Shown here: piece after piece, positions 28,051 through 35,506 of the stretch
How positions within the stretch are numbered: position 1 is the stretch's first letter
Layout: each line of letters starts with the position of its first letter
NCBI RefSeq assembly: GCF_041897535.1
Contig: NZ_CP169217.1
Location: 682,001 to 746,000 of the forward strand
Direction of reading: 5' to 3'
Origin: Methylomicrobium lacus_A
GTDB lineage: Bacteria > Pseudomonadota > Gammaproteobacteria > Methylococcales > Methylomonadaceae
DNA length: 64,000 bases
The notes under the pieces: generated by a model
The model's input: the letters and a program-made list of their open reading frames with translations, nothing else
What the model was told of the DNA's origin: nothing
Databases searched by the model: none
Translations under genes and position numbers: made by a program

Positions 28051-29820
28051 CTAGGCTTGCGGATTGATGAGCATGCGAAGGCGTTCCGCGCCTACCGGTT
28101 CTTCTCTCAACAGCGGAACCACCGCATAGCGCTGCGCATGATCATTGGCTACGGCGTTAATTTCACGAAGTTCGTTCGCGGCTCTCTGCCGCAGCAAAGA
28201 CGATGTGGCCGACGTCGCCGCGATACTATGGTTAATGATCCAGGCCCATGGCTCTATGCCGGCTCGTTTGAGGTCTTCCTTGAGGCTGGCCGCTTCCAGG
28301 ACCGGTGTTGTTTCCGCCAGGGTAACGATCAGAACCTTGGTCAGTTTCTGATCTTGCAGCCGCATCAACGGCGTGGTGTAGTGCAAGCCCGTGCCGCCCA
28401 TCTGCCGGCTGATTTCACGGTGATAGGCTCCTGTCGCATCGAGCAACAGCAAGGTATGACCGGTCGGCGCCGTGTCCATCACCACATATTTTTTGCCCGC
28501 CTCGCGGATGATCTGTGAGAAAGCCTGGAATACGGCAATTTCCTCGGTGCAAGGGGAGCGTAGGTCTTCTTCCAACAGGGCTCGGCCCTGAGCATCCAGC
28601 TTTGCGCCTTTGGTCTCCAGGATATGTTGCCGGTAACGTTCGGTTTCGACGCGCGGATCGATCCGGCTGACCGTCAGATTATCCACGGTGCCGTTCAAGG
28701 TTTCGCTCAAATGCGCCGCCGGGTCCGAGGTGGTGAGAAGTACCGGCAGTCCGCGTTGGGCCAGTTCGACGGCGATGGCAGCTGCCAGCGTGGTTTTGCC
28801 GACCCCACCCTTACCCATCAGCATAACCAAGCCATGCCCATCCCGTGCAATGTCGTCTACCAAATCCGACAAGACAGGTTCATCGAGTTCAATCGATGAA
28901 TCGACATTCACATGCGCCTCGGGAGGCGTATCAACCAGCAATTGCCGTAACGCCGCGATCCCGACCAGGTTGAAAGGCTTGAGCATGACATGATCGCAGG
29001 GGAGTTCTCGCAACACCTCCGGGATGGCCTGGAGGGCGGATTGTTCGCGTTCGTGAATGGCGGCGGCCAACGGATCGTTTTCCGCTTCGATGCGCGGCAG
29101 AATGCCGTTGATGATCAAGTACTGCTGCAACAGCCCAATGGCTGCCAGTTCTTCATGGGTGTGAGCGACTTCGCGCAAGGTCGCCTGCTGGGCGCGGGCC
29201 ACCAAAATCAAGCGTGTCCGCTCCGCGTCGGCCAACGCGTCGACCGCTGCCTTATACTGAGTGCGCTGTTTTTCCAGCCCGGCTAACGGACCCAAACAAG
29301 AAGCGTCGCCTTTGCCTGCTTCCAGAAAGCCGCTCCAGGCGCCGGGCAGTTGCAACAGGCGAATGGTATGACCGGTAGGAGCCGTGTCGAACACGATATG
29401 GTCGTAGTCGGCGGTCAGTGCCGAGTCGATCAGCAGCGCGGTGAATTCGTCAAACGCCGCGATTTCGGTGGTACAAGCGCCGGACAGCTGTTCCTCGATG
29501 CCTTTCAGCACCGTTTCCGGCAGCACGCCGCGTACCGGGTCGACGATACGGTCACGGTAGGCTTGGGCGGCGGCCTGGGGATCAATTTCCAGTGTCGCCA
29601 GTCCCGGCACACCCGGGATCACCGTAATTTGGTTGCCGATGGTGATGCCGAACACTTGACCCACATTGGACGCCGGATCGGTACTGACCAGCAGTACGCG
29701 GCGGCCGGCATCCGCAAGCTGTATTGCCGTGGCGCAGGCAATCGAAGTCTTGCCGACGCCGCCCTTGCCGGTAAAAAACAAAAAGCGCGGCGCGTGATCG
29801 AGAAATTTCATGTCAGCCAT
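28051..29820 (-). CDS. arsA: Arsenite efflux pump ATPase
   Basis: The 589-residue protein has the two-fold ArsA structure: the first P-loop is FTGKGGVGKTS near residue 16 and the second MGKGGVGKTT near 335. Each half also has the signature DTAPTGHT and a DPASN or DPAAH switch. ArsA hydrolyses ATP to drive arsenite out through ArsB. The cysteines in LSGACTTEI and LRSPCTEEI fit the arsenite-binding sites. It is last in the arsR-C-D-A operon, 21 bases after arsD. No arsB or acr3 follows; the stem-loop at about 28000-28035 ends the operon, so the pump partner is missing here. Confidence 0.95.
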   Translation of the reverse strand: MADMKFLDHAPRFLFFTGKGGVGKTSIACATAIQLADAGRRVLLVSTDPASNVGQVFGITIGNQITVIPGVPGLATLEIDPQAAAQAYRDRIVDPVRGVLPETVLKGIEEQLSGACTTEIAAFDEFTALLIDSALTADYDHIVFDTAPTGHTIRLLQLPGAWSGFLEAGKGDASCLGPLAGLEKQRTQYKAAVDALADAERTRLILVARAQQATLREVAHTHEELAAIGLLQQYLIINGILPRIEAENDPLAAAIHEREQSALQAIPEVLRELPCDHVMLKPFNLVGIAALRQLLVDTPPEAHVNVDSSIELDEPVLSDLVDDIARDGHGLVMLMGKGGVGKTTLAAAIAVELAQRGLPVLLTTSDPAAHLSETLNGTVDNLTVSRIDPRVETERYRQHILETKGAKLDAQGRALLEEDLRSPCTEEIAVFQAFSQIIREAGKKYVVMDTAPTGHTLLLLDATGAYHREISRQMGGTGLHYTTPLMRLQDQKLTKVLIVTLAETTPVLEAASLKEDLKRAGIEPWAWIINHSIAATSATSSLLRQRAANELREINAVANDHAQRYAVVPLLREEPVGAERLRMLINPQA

Positions 29821-29841
29821 GGCGAGAGTCCTAAATGGTGA

Positions 29842-30198
29842 TTAGCAGCATTTACTGCCGCTGCAGCAACTGGATTGCGGCTTTGCTTCCGCCTGGACAA
29901 TACCGGCCCAACGTGCCAGTTCGCTACGGTTGGGGTAACGGCCGGCCAACGCGACTTCGCCGTTAACCAGAATCAATGGCAGCGCTTCCGCGCCGGAACG
30001 TTCCAGAAAGGCTTTTGCGGTGGCGTTTTCGGCGAAGGCCATGGGTTGCTGGGCCAGATTGAAACGCTCGATCTGGGCACCATTCTGTTTGGCCCAATCG
30101 ACATCGGCGGAAAAGTCGACTAATTGTTGATCCACATCCACGCCGCAAACGCCGGTGCTGCAGCACAAGGCAGGGTCAAATACTTGAATGTTTTTCAT
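29842..30198 (-). CDS. arsD: Arsenite metallochaperone
   Basis: The 118-residue protein begins MKNIQVFDPALCCSTGVCGV, with the three cysteines (C12, C13, C18) that bind arsenite in ArsD. Vicinal cysteine pairs close the C-terminus (SSCCSGSKCC). ArsD hands arsenite to ArsA and is nearly always encoded next to it, as here. The thioredoxin-like fold is conserved through LPLILVNGEVALAGRYP. GGAGAACC is the ribosome site. Confidence 0.95.
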   Translation of the reverse strand: MKNIQVFDPALCCSTGVCGVDVDQQLVDFSADVDWAKQNGAQIERFNLAQQPMAFAENATAKAFLERSGAEALPLILVNGEVALAGRYPNRSELARWAGIVQAEAKPQSSCCSGSKCC

Positions 30199-30216
30199 GA
30201 GGGTTCTCCTTAAAGT

Positions 30217-30696
30217 TTAGGGTAACAAGGTACCGATGTGATCCAGTTCCGCTTTCAGGCGTTCGTGGTCGATTTGTAATTCGTTGAGCGGTAGCGCCAG
30301 AAAGGTTTCGATGCGGTAACGCAGAATACGATAGGCGATCATAAAGGCGGCGTCGATTTTCTCGTCGCTGCCGGTGACATGGGCTGGGTCTTCGACGCCC
30401 CAATGGCTGCGCAGCACCGGTCCGAGATAAACCGGGCAGGTTTCGTTAGCGGCGTTGCCGCAGACGCTCAGCACGATATCGGGCGTGACCGGCAGATCAT
30501 TCCAGGATTTGCTGTAATACCCTTCGGAGGCAATACCTTCTCGTGCCAGCAAGGCGAGTGAACGAGGGTGAACTTGCCCCGTGGGTTTGCTGCCTGCGCT
30601 CATGGCTCGCCAGCCTGCCGGCGCCAAGTGGTTGAAGGTGGCCTCGCCGAGAATGGAACGGCAGGAATTGCCGGTACAAAGAAAAAGCACATTCAT
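30217..30696 (-). CDS. arsC: Arsenate reductase, low-molecular-weight phosphatase type
   Basis: The 159-residue protein has the P-loop FLCTGNSCRS at the N-terminus, with the nucleophile Cys, and further redox-type cysteines in VLSVCGNAANETCPV. It therefore belongs to the LMW-PTP (thioredoxin- or mycothiol-type) ArsC group and not to the glutaredoxin-dependent plasmid type. It reduces arsenate to arsenite for the ArsDA branch. It follows arsR with a four-base ATGA-type overlap, so the two are translationally coupled. Confidence 0.93.
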   Translation of the reverse strand: MNVLFLCTGNSCRSILGEATFNHLAPAGWRAMSAGSKPTGQVHPRSLALLAREGIASEGYYSKSWNDLPVTPDIVLSVCGNAANETCPVYLGPVLRSHWGVEDPAHVTGSDEKIDAAFMIAYRILRYRIETFLALPLNELQIDHERLKAELDHIGTLLP

Positions 30697-31064
30697 AAGT
30701 AAGAATCTATTTGATCAGAGGGTGAAGGATTCGTATCAGATAAGACCGCTGTTGACTGGCTTTCAAAGCACTGCTCGGGATGGCCGGCACAGCATTCGGC
30801 GGTCATATAAACAATCAGATCCTGCATGACGGCCAGATTGGCGCGATAACGCTGGTAACGACCTTCTTGGGTGACGCTAACTAAACCGGCATGTGTCATC
30901 GCTTTGAGATGAAACGACAGATTAGTCGGTGGCAGGGCCAATAACGAGGAAATCTCCCCGGCGACCAGTCCGGTGGGCGCGCGTTTAACCAATAGGCGGA
31001 ACACATCCAGCCGCACGCCGGAAGCCAGCGATTCAAACAATGTTGTTGCAAGTTGCTTATCCAT
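30693..31064 (-). CDS. arsR: ArsR-family arsenic-responsive repressor
   Basis: The product, 123 residues from the ATG at 31064, is a winged-helix ArsR protein. FESLASGVRLDVFRLLV and LVAGEISSLLALPPTNLSFHLKAM include the recognition helix, followed by the wing near VTQEGRYQRYRA. The C-terminal cysteines in ECCAGHPEQC are a likely arsenite site. The codons upstream of the ATG only extend the frame to a TTG inside the promoter, so the ATG is preferred. ArsR would repress its own operon until arsenite binds. Confidence 0.93.
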   Translation of the reverse strand: MDKQLATTLFESLASGVRLDVFRLLVKRAPTGLVAGEISSLLALPPTNLSFHLKAMTHAGLVSVTQEGRYQRYRANLAVMQDLIVYMTAECCAGHPEQCFESQSTAVLSDTNPSPSDQIDSYL

Positions 31065-31068
31065 ACGA

Positions 31069-31085
31069 CAATTATACAATAATTG
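31069..31085 (-). promoter_or_regulatory. ArsR operator overlapping the ars promoter
   Basis: CAATTAT-ACA-ATAATTG is a perfect 7-bp palindrome immediately in front of arsR. On the minus strand it contains TATAAT at 31076-31071. A fair -35 (TTACAA) lies 17 bases further up. The predicted start point is 31063-31065, that is, on the ATG itself. Confidence 0.7.
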
Positions 31086-31183
31086 TTGAAATATTGTAAT
31101 GATAGTGACTAAACTTTGCGTTAGTAGGTCGGAAAAAGCCCTGGCTGTTCTAAAATTTGTTTATTTTTTCAGCAGCGACAGAA

Positions 31184-32317
31184 TTAGAAGTGGTAATGCG
31201 CTCCCAAGCCGATATACTCCACTTTATCTTTATAAAACTGCCCGCTCGGAGAAAAACCGTTATAGTATTCCACAAGAACCTGAAGCTTCCGACTCAGGAC
31301 TTGTAAATTATCGAATTCTACCCCTGCCCTGGCTGAGACATCGGTATTCCAGTTATTTTCCTCAAAATTCTTGATGTCAACCGCAACGATGGGGCGCATT
31401 GAGGCAACATCGATGCGCCACGGGCTTCGAAACTCAATACCGTATTGCGCCGACCACGGCTTAAGCGCCGAAGGCTCGGTATGGAACAGACCGCCCCCGC
31501 CGCCATACAAGCGCACGCCATAGGGAAGCTCATAAGAGAGTCTCAGATCGACTCCTTCGTAACTGAGGTTAACGCGCTCGAATTTAGTATCTATCTTGCG
31601 CAGCAGAAACTCGTCGCCAAGATGTGAGCTCTGATGATAAAGTCGGCCAAAAGCGGAAAATTGACCGGCGCGCACGCTTGAATAAATTGATGCAATAAAA
31701 TCGGTATTGACCAGATCGGACGATGACGCATCCAGATTGAAGTCACTAAAGACCCCGGCCTGAATTCCAGCTTCCCATTGCACAGTGGATTGTCCGAAGT
31801 TGCCGCGGTAAAACGGTATGGTTTCACCGAAACTCACGGAGGCTATATCTTTTCCATCAAAATTGTCACTCTGGAAATTACGGAAAGCCGCCGAGAAATG
31901 AGCCCAGCGCGGATCCGCCAATAAGGGCTTGAATAAATGACCGGCAGGAAGAAGCCCTGTGGGTAAAATAATGGATTCAGTCGTCGACTCAGCCTCATCG
32001 GCGGGAACCTGCCCTCCCTCTGCAGAAGAGTCCATAAGCGGTTGAGCCGTGGTTCCCGTTGTCTTTACCGCATTAACCCCGGGGATTTTCGCTAATAGCT
32101 GTACAGCCCTAGCCCGGTCGGCGGCTTCCAGGCCGCCTATCGGGAAATGAATGACGCCATCGCGTACGCTTAATGACTTAATCTCAAGGTTTAAGTCATG
32201 TTTTAACACGCCGGCAGCATAGCCTGCAATGTAGGCGTCATCCTGAGCCGCGGCATGCGCAAAAGATGCCGGCACCACCATCACGCCCAGAACCGCCATC
32301 AAGCGACAATAAGCCAT
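31184..32317 (-). CDS. Outer-membrane DUF1207-type protein with N-terminal BON domain
   Basis: The 377-residue protein has a signal peptide (LMAVLGVMVVPASFAHA). A BON domain follows at about residues 28-95 (DAYIAGYAAGVLKHDLNL, LLAKIPGVNAVKT). The rest matches DUF1207: alternating strands with many aromatic residues and a C-terminal ending GLGAHYHF, as in outer-membrane beta-barrels. BON domains bind membrane surfaces or lipids; DUF1207 function is unknown. Its ATG overlaps the stop of the upstream BON lipoprotein gene by one base (TAATG), so the two are translationally coupled. Confidence 0.85.
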   Translation of the reverse strand: MAYCRLMAVLGVMVVPASFAHAAAQDDAYIAGYAAGVLKHDLNLEIKSLSVRDGVIHFPIGGLEAADRARAVQLLAKIPGVNAVKTTGTTAQPLMDSSAEGGQVPADEAESTTESIILPTGLLPAGHLFKPLLADPRWAHFSAAFRNFQSDNFDGKDIASVSFGETIPFYRGNFGQSTVQWEAGIQAGVFSDFNLDASSSDLVNTDFIASIYSSVRAGQFSAFGRLYHQSSHLGDEFLLRKIDTKFERVNLSYEGVDLRLSYELPYGVRLYGGGGGLFHTEPSALKPWSAQYGIEFRSPWRIDVASMRPIVAVDIKNFEENNWNTDVSARAGVEFDNLQVLSRKLQVLVEYYNGFSPSGQFYKDKVEYIGLGAHYHF

Positions 32318-32796
32318 TAATTTGTACCCGGCGCACTGGCTTTGACAGTCAGTTCCGTTTGCACTGATTTTACATTTGACTGGCTCTTGGCCGCTTCTAT
32401 CGCTCTGCCGATATTTAGCTCGGAATCCACCGTGCCGCTCAGCTTCACTACGCCATTCACCGTAGTCACTTCAATTTGGGAAGACTTCAGGAAGGGATCA
32501 TTTAATAGCGCCGCCTTAACATTCATGGTAATCACAGAATCATCGATGTATTCTCCCGCGGACTGGGTTTTGTCGGTCACCGACTCCTTTGCATTTTCCA
32601 GTCGTTTTTCTGTCTTTTCCGTCGCTTGCTCAATCTTTTGCTCGGCATTTTCAACCGCTCGATCGATTTTTTGCCCTGCCTTTTCTGCCGTTCCTTCTTG
32701 TTCGCAACCGGCCAGTCCGAGCACAGCGGATAAACAGGTTATCAGAAGAATTCTAGGGGCTAATACATTTTGCATGCATTCATTTATCGTTTTCAT
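32317..32796 (-). CDS. BON-domain lipoprotein (OsmY-like)
   Basis: The 159-residue protein has a lipobox (AVLGLAGC, Cys about residue 31). A coiled-coil stretch is rich in EKTEKRLENAKESV repeats. The BON domain covers about residues 83-150 (DDSVITMNVKAALLNDP, VVKLSGTVDS). Proteins of this shape support envelope integrity under stress. It heads a two-gene unit with the BON-DUF1207 gene. Confidence 0.88.
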   Translation of the reverse strand: MKTINECMQNVLAPRILLITCLSAVLGLAGCEQEGTAEKAGQKIDRAVENAEQKIEQATEKTEKRLENAKESVTDKTQSAGEYIDDSVITMNVKAALLNDPFLKSSQIEVTTVNGVVKLSGTVDSELNIGRAIEAAKSQSNVKSVQTELTVKASAPGTN

Positions 32797-33163
32797 GAGC
32801 GATCCCTTATTGTTGGGTTTTTAAAAGTCCGCCAAAAGACATAGAAGGACTCACCTTCTAAAACATCGGAGGCAAGAAAACCTCGTTATTTAGATTAAGA
32901 AAATATTCGTAGAATGCTAGCGTTAAGATCAGGCCCTGTCTGTATGGTATCGCACATGAAGCGGCTAGTATCGATACTTGTGACCCAGGCTTTAGAACCC
33001 ATACCCCAGGCAGGAAAAATTGTCCGCTTTCAACATGCAAGACCCGATCAGCGGATATCCGCCATCTATTTGGAATAACGGTGTCAAAATACCCTCGCCT
33101 TCGGAGTTGAAAGACGGGATCCCTTTCCACTTTAGGAAACCTGTTCTGTCCGTATGTACACTA
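32797..33163. other. Intergenic region between divergent BON genes
   Basis: A frame of 90 codons on the minus strand (32858-33130) has no start context, no family resemblance and odd composition, so it is not called. The promoter of the minus-strand lipoprotein gene should lie near 32800-32860. Confidence 0.4.
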
Positions 33164-33178
33164 CCGTACCGACTACGG
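33164..33178 (+). promoter_or_regulatory. Palindrome CCGTA-CCGAC-TACGG (stress-island motif, site A)
   Basis: This copy is a perfect 5-bp dyad. It lies 158 bases before the BON lipoprotein start at 33337 and is followed by an AT-rich run. It is one of seven related sites in the window. Confidence 0.55.
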
Positions 33179-33336
33179 CTTATTTTATAGCTAAAGTGGC
33201 TCCAAGGTTTTTGGCGCGTACTTCGGCATCAGATGTGTAATCGTTTGCTTTAATCCATCGGATTAGACACCTGACGAGGGGTTGAGTCATGCAATACCTT
33301 ATTTTGATTGTTTATGGTTTACTGGGAGAGTTAGTC

Positions 33337-33651
33337 ATGCAAAACCTTATTAAATTTATTTCCACATTCTTTTTGGCCCTGACGTTGATGGCTGTTGCAG
33401 GTTGCGCATCGACGCCAAGACATGAGGGATCCGGCGAGTATGTTGACGACAGTGTCATCACCATGAAGGTCAAGGCGCAGTTATTCGATGAGCCCAACCT
33501 CAGATCCGGCCAGATCAATGTAGAAACCTTCAAGGGCGTGGTTCAATTGAGCGGTTTCGTGAACGCCAGGTCCGATATGGATACAGCGATCGAAGTTGCG
33601 CGCCGCGTCCCGGGCGTGAAGTCGGTCAAGAATGATATGCGGCTCAAATAG
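33337..33651 (+). CDS. Small BON-domain lipoprotein
   Basis: From the ATG at 33337 the product is 104 residues with a lipobox (LTLMAVAGC) and a single BON domain (DDSVITMKVKAQLFDEP, VVQLSGFVNA, VPGVKSVKNDM). An in-frame ATG at 33289 also has a ribosome site, but it would place 16 extra residues before the signal sequence. The two starts share ATGCAA-ACCTTATT, as if the beginning of the gene had been partly duplicated. It is the first gene of a likely operon with yqjD, yqjE and yqjK homologues. Confidence 0.85.
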   Translation: MQNLIKFISTFFLALTLMAVAGCASTPRHEGSGEYVDDSVITMKVKAQLFDEPNLRSGQINVETFKGVVQLSGFVNARSDMDTAIEVARRVPGVKSVKNDMRLK

Positions 33652-33665
33652 AGGAGAATGTCGCC

Positions 33666-33896
33666 ATGGAAACCGTAGACAAAGCATCTCATTCCGCACA
33701 TGAGGCGGTCGATATGATCGCCAATGCGACCAATCAGGCCGCAGATGCGCTTGGCGAAAAAGGAAATCAGCTGAAAACTGCCGAGAAGCAATTAATGGAA
33801 AATTGCCGCGGTTATGTTCGCGATAACCCCATAACGTCGCTGGGTATCGCGGTAGCGGCCGGCTTTCTCTTGAGCCGGCTGTTGAGCGGCCGTTAG
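33666..33896 (+). CDS. yqjD: YqjD/ElaB-family (DUF883) membrane-anchored protein
   Basis: The 76-residue protein has an amphipathic helical N-terminus (DKASHSAHEAVDMIANATNQ). It ends with the family tail: RDNPITSLGIAVAAGFLLSR, a single C-terminal membrane anchor. E. coli YqjD and ElaB bind ribosomes at the inner membrane in stationary phase. It is followed by yqjE and yqjK homologues in the usual order, with 13 bases to the next start. Confidence 0.88.
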   Translation: METVDKASHSAHEAVDMIANATNQAADALGEKGNQLKTAEKQLMENCRGYVRDNPITSLGIAVAAGFLLSRLLSGR

Positions 33897-33909
33897 GCTT
33901 TCAAACACC

Positions 33910-34350
33910 ATGGACCCGGACGCCGAAAAAGATGAAACGCCTGGGAGTACTGCCACGTGCGACGCTACGGCAAGCGATTCCGGCGTGCTGGAAGATGCCC
34001 GGTCATTATGGCATGAGCTGCTTGAGTTAAGCCATGATCGCTTCCGGCTCGCCGCGCTGGAGACGCAGCGGGCGGGCGAGAGCCTGGTGGCCATGATCAT
34101 GGTGGGAGTGATGGTCGCCGTTTTGCTGAGCGCCGCGTGGCTGGGACTCATGGCTGCCGCCGTAGCGAGGCTGGTCGAGTATGGCGTCGTGATGAGTAGC
34201 GCCATACTGCTTGCCGTCGCTGCCAATTTGCTGCTCGCTCTGATCCTCTGTGGCGTAATCCGCCGCAACAGCCGTTATCTACAATTCCCTGCGACCCTCC
34301 GCAGTATTCAGCCCATCCCCCCAGGACGTCAGGAAGCCGAGAAATCATGA
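33910..34350 (+). CDS. yqjE: YqjE-type 'phage holin family' membrane protein
   Basis: The 146-residue protein has an acidic N-terminus, an amphipathic region (LWHELLELSHDRFRLAALET) and two membrane segments at about residues 57-80 and 95-118 (VAVLLSAAWLGLMAAAV; AILLAVAANLLLALILCGVI). It belongs to the YqjE/putative holin superfamily III group. In a yqjD-E-K setting it is an inner-membrane stress protein, not a phage holin. It overlaps yqjK by four bases (ATGA). Confidence 0.82.
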   Translation: MDPDAEKDETPGSTATCDATASDSGVLEDARSLWHELLELSHDRFRLAALETQRAGESLVAMIMVGVMVAVLLSAAWLGLMAAAVARLVEYGVVMSSAILLAVAANLLLALILCGVIRRNSRYLQFPATLRSIQPIPPGRQEAEKS

Positions 34351-34769
34351 TCAAGGCCCCTCGTCTAAACCCAAGCAGACCCAAGTCTCTGACGTCTCAA
34401 ATCAGGCATGCGGAGCGGCAGGTGTTGGAACGTCGACGGGAAGTCGGTGTTCGCACCGATAGGCTGGTACGGAAGATACACCAACAGATGACCGCTCCTG
34501 CGACCTTACTGCTGGCGGCCGGCATCGGATTTGTCATCGGCGAAATCACCAAGCGCCCATCCCCAAGATTCCGTGGCGACGCTGCCGATAAACCACGCAG
34601 CGACAGGGCTACACCCTTGAGGACCGTGCTGAACCTTGTGACCTCGGTCCACTCTTTTTACAGAGCATTGCCTCTCGTTTGGATGATGCAGTCCTTCCGT
34701 CAACCGGGCGCGTCGTCGCAAGCGCCCGGACGGCGATATTACCCGACGGCAGCGGCATCCCATCGCTGA
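34347..34769 (+). CDS. yqjK: YqjK-like membrane protein
   Basis: The 140-residue protein has a basic, coiled N-terminus (RHAERQVLERRREVGVRTDR), a hydrophobic segment (LLLAAGIGFVIGEITK) and a second weaker one near LPLVWMM. Position after yqjE, the four-base overlap and the charge pattern point to YqjK, although sequence conservation in this family is low. A paralogue lies at 51444-51911. The C-terminal 20 residues are low in conservation. Confidence 0.7.
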   Translation: MIKAPRLNPSRPKSLTSQIRHAERQVLERRREVGVRTDRLVRKIHQQMTAPATLLLAAGIGFVIGEITKRPSPRFRGDAADKPRSDRATPLRTVLNLVTSVHSFYRALPLVWMMQSFRQPGASSQAPGRRYYPTAAASHR

Positions 34770-34796
34770 CCTCAGCGGATGGGTATAAGTTTGATA

Positions 34797-34811
34797 CCGT
34801 ACCGACTGCGG
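34797..34811 (+). promoter_or_regulatory. Palindrome CCGTA-CCGAC-TGCGG (stress-island motif, site B)
   Basis: It lies 124 bases before the first csp start. One arm mismatch (T for C) remains pairable as G-U in RNA but breaks the DNA symmetry slightly. Confidence 0.55.
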
Positions 34812-34935
34812 CTCGTTTTACGGCTAATATGTTTATAAGATTTTGGCACTACCCAGGATCGCCACGAATCTGGGTTCCAGGTCGAGATGACGCGGACATC
34901 TTTGTCCGCGCTTGTTTTTAGCACAGGAGAATTCC

Positions 34936-35292
34936 ATGACCCAATTAGCCCACACCCCCTCTGAACACGCCACGCAAGCCTGTATCGAGGCCTGTAGTCA
35001 CTGCCATCAGGTCTGCCTGGCAACCGCGATGAACCATTGCCTGGAGGCCGGCGGCAAGCACGTTAAACCCAAACACTTCCGCCTGCTGATGAACTGCGCC
35101 GAGATTTGCCAGACATCGGCCAATTTTCAGCTCAGCAGCTCCCAATTTTCGCATCACCTATGCGCGGTCTGCGCCGAAGTCTGCGAGGCATGCGCGGCGG
35201 ATTGCGAAAAAATCGGCGACATGGAGGAGTGCGTCGAGGCATGTAAGGAATGTGCCGAGAGTTGCCGGCAAATGGGGAGCGCCCTGCACTAA
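34936..35292 (+). CDS. csp: Copper storage protein, Csp3-like four-helix bundle (copy 1)
   Basis: The 118-residue protein has 16 cysteines on helices, in patterns such as ACIEACSHCHQVC, MNCAEICQ, HLCAVCAEVCEACAADC and ECVEACKECAESC. These cysteines line the core of Csp bundles and hold many Cu(I) ions. There is no signal peptide, so it is the cytosolic Csp3 type. Csp proteins store or buffer copper and are well known in methanotrophs, where copper feeds particulate methane monooxygenase. The ATG at 34936 has AGGAGA before it. A near-identical copy is at 42266-42622. Confidence 0.9.
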   Translation: MTQLAHTPSEHATQACIEACSHCHQVCLATAMNHCLEAGGKHVKPKHFRLLMNCAEICQTSANFQLSSSQFSHHLCAVCAEVCEACAADCEKIGDMEECVEACKECAESCRQMGSALH

Positions 35293-35506
35293 GCGTGAAT
35301 CGGGTTTTTGGGTCATGTACTCGATGAGGAACGGCGTCGAATATTTACCAATTCGTAGCATCAAAACCGACCGGAAACAATTTATACAACATTGTTTTTG
35401 CTAATTTTTTTACAATCCTAGTAAAAATTGGACGCCGATTCACAGGACTATGAAATGCATCTCAAATCTGCTTAATTATGTGCCCTGAATTAGTGTTGAA
35501 ACAGCA

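Noticed and set aside
32858..33130. 90-codon minus-strand frame in the BON intergenic region
   Set aside because: No ribosome site, no family likeness and no conservation cue.
33910..34350. Prophage suspected because of a 'phage holin family' protein
   Set aside because: The protein sits between yqjD and yqjK homologues in the normal chromosomal order, and no other phage gene is near.
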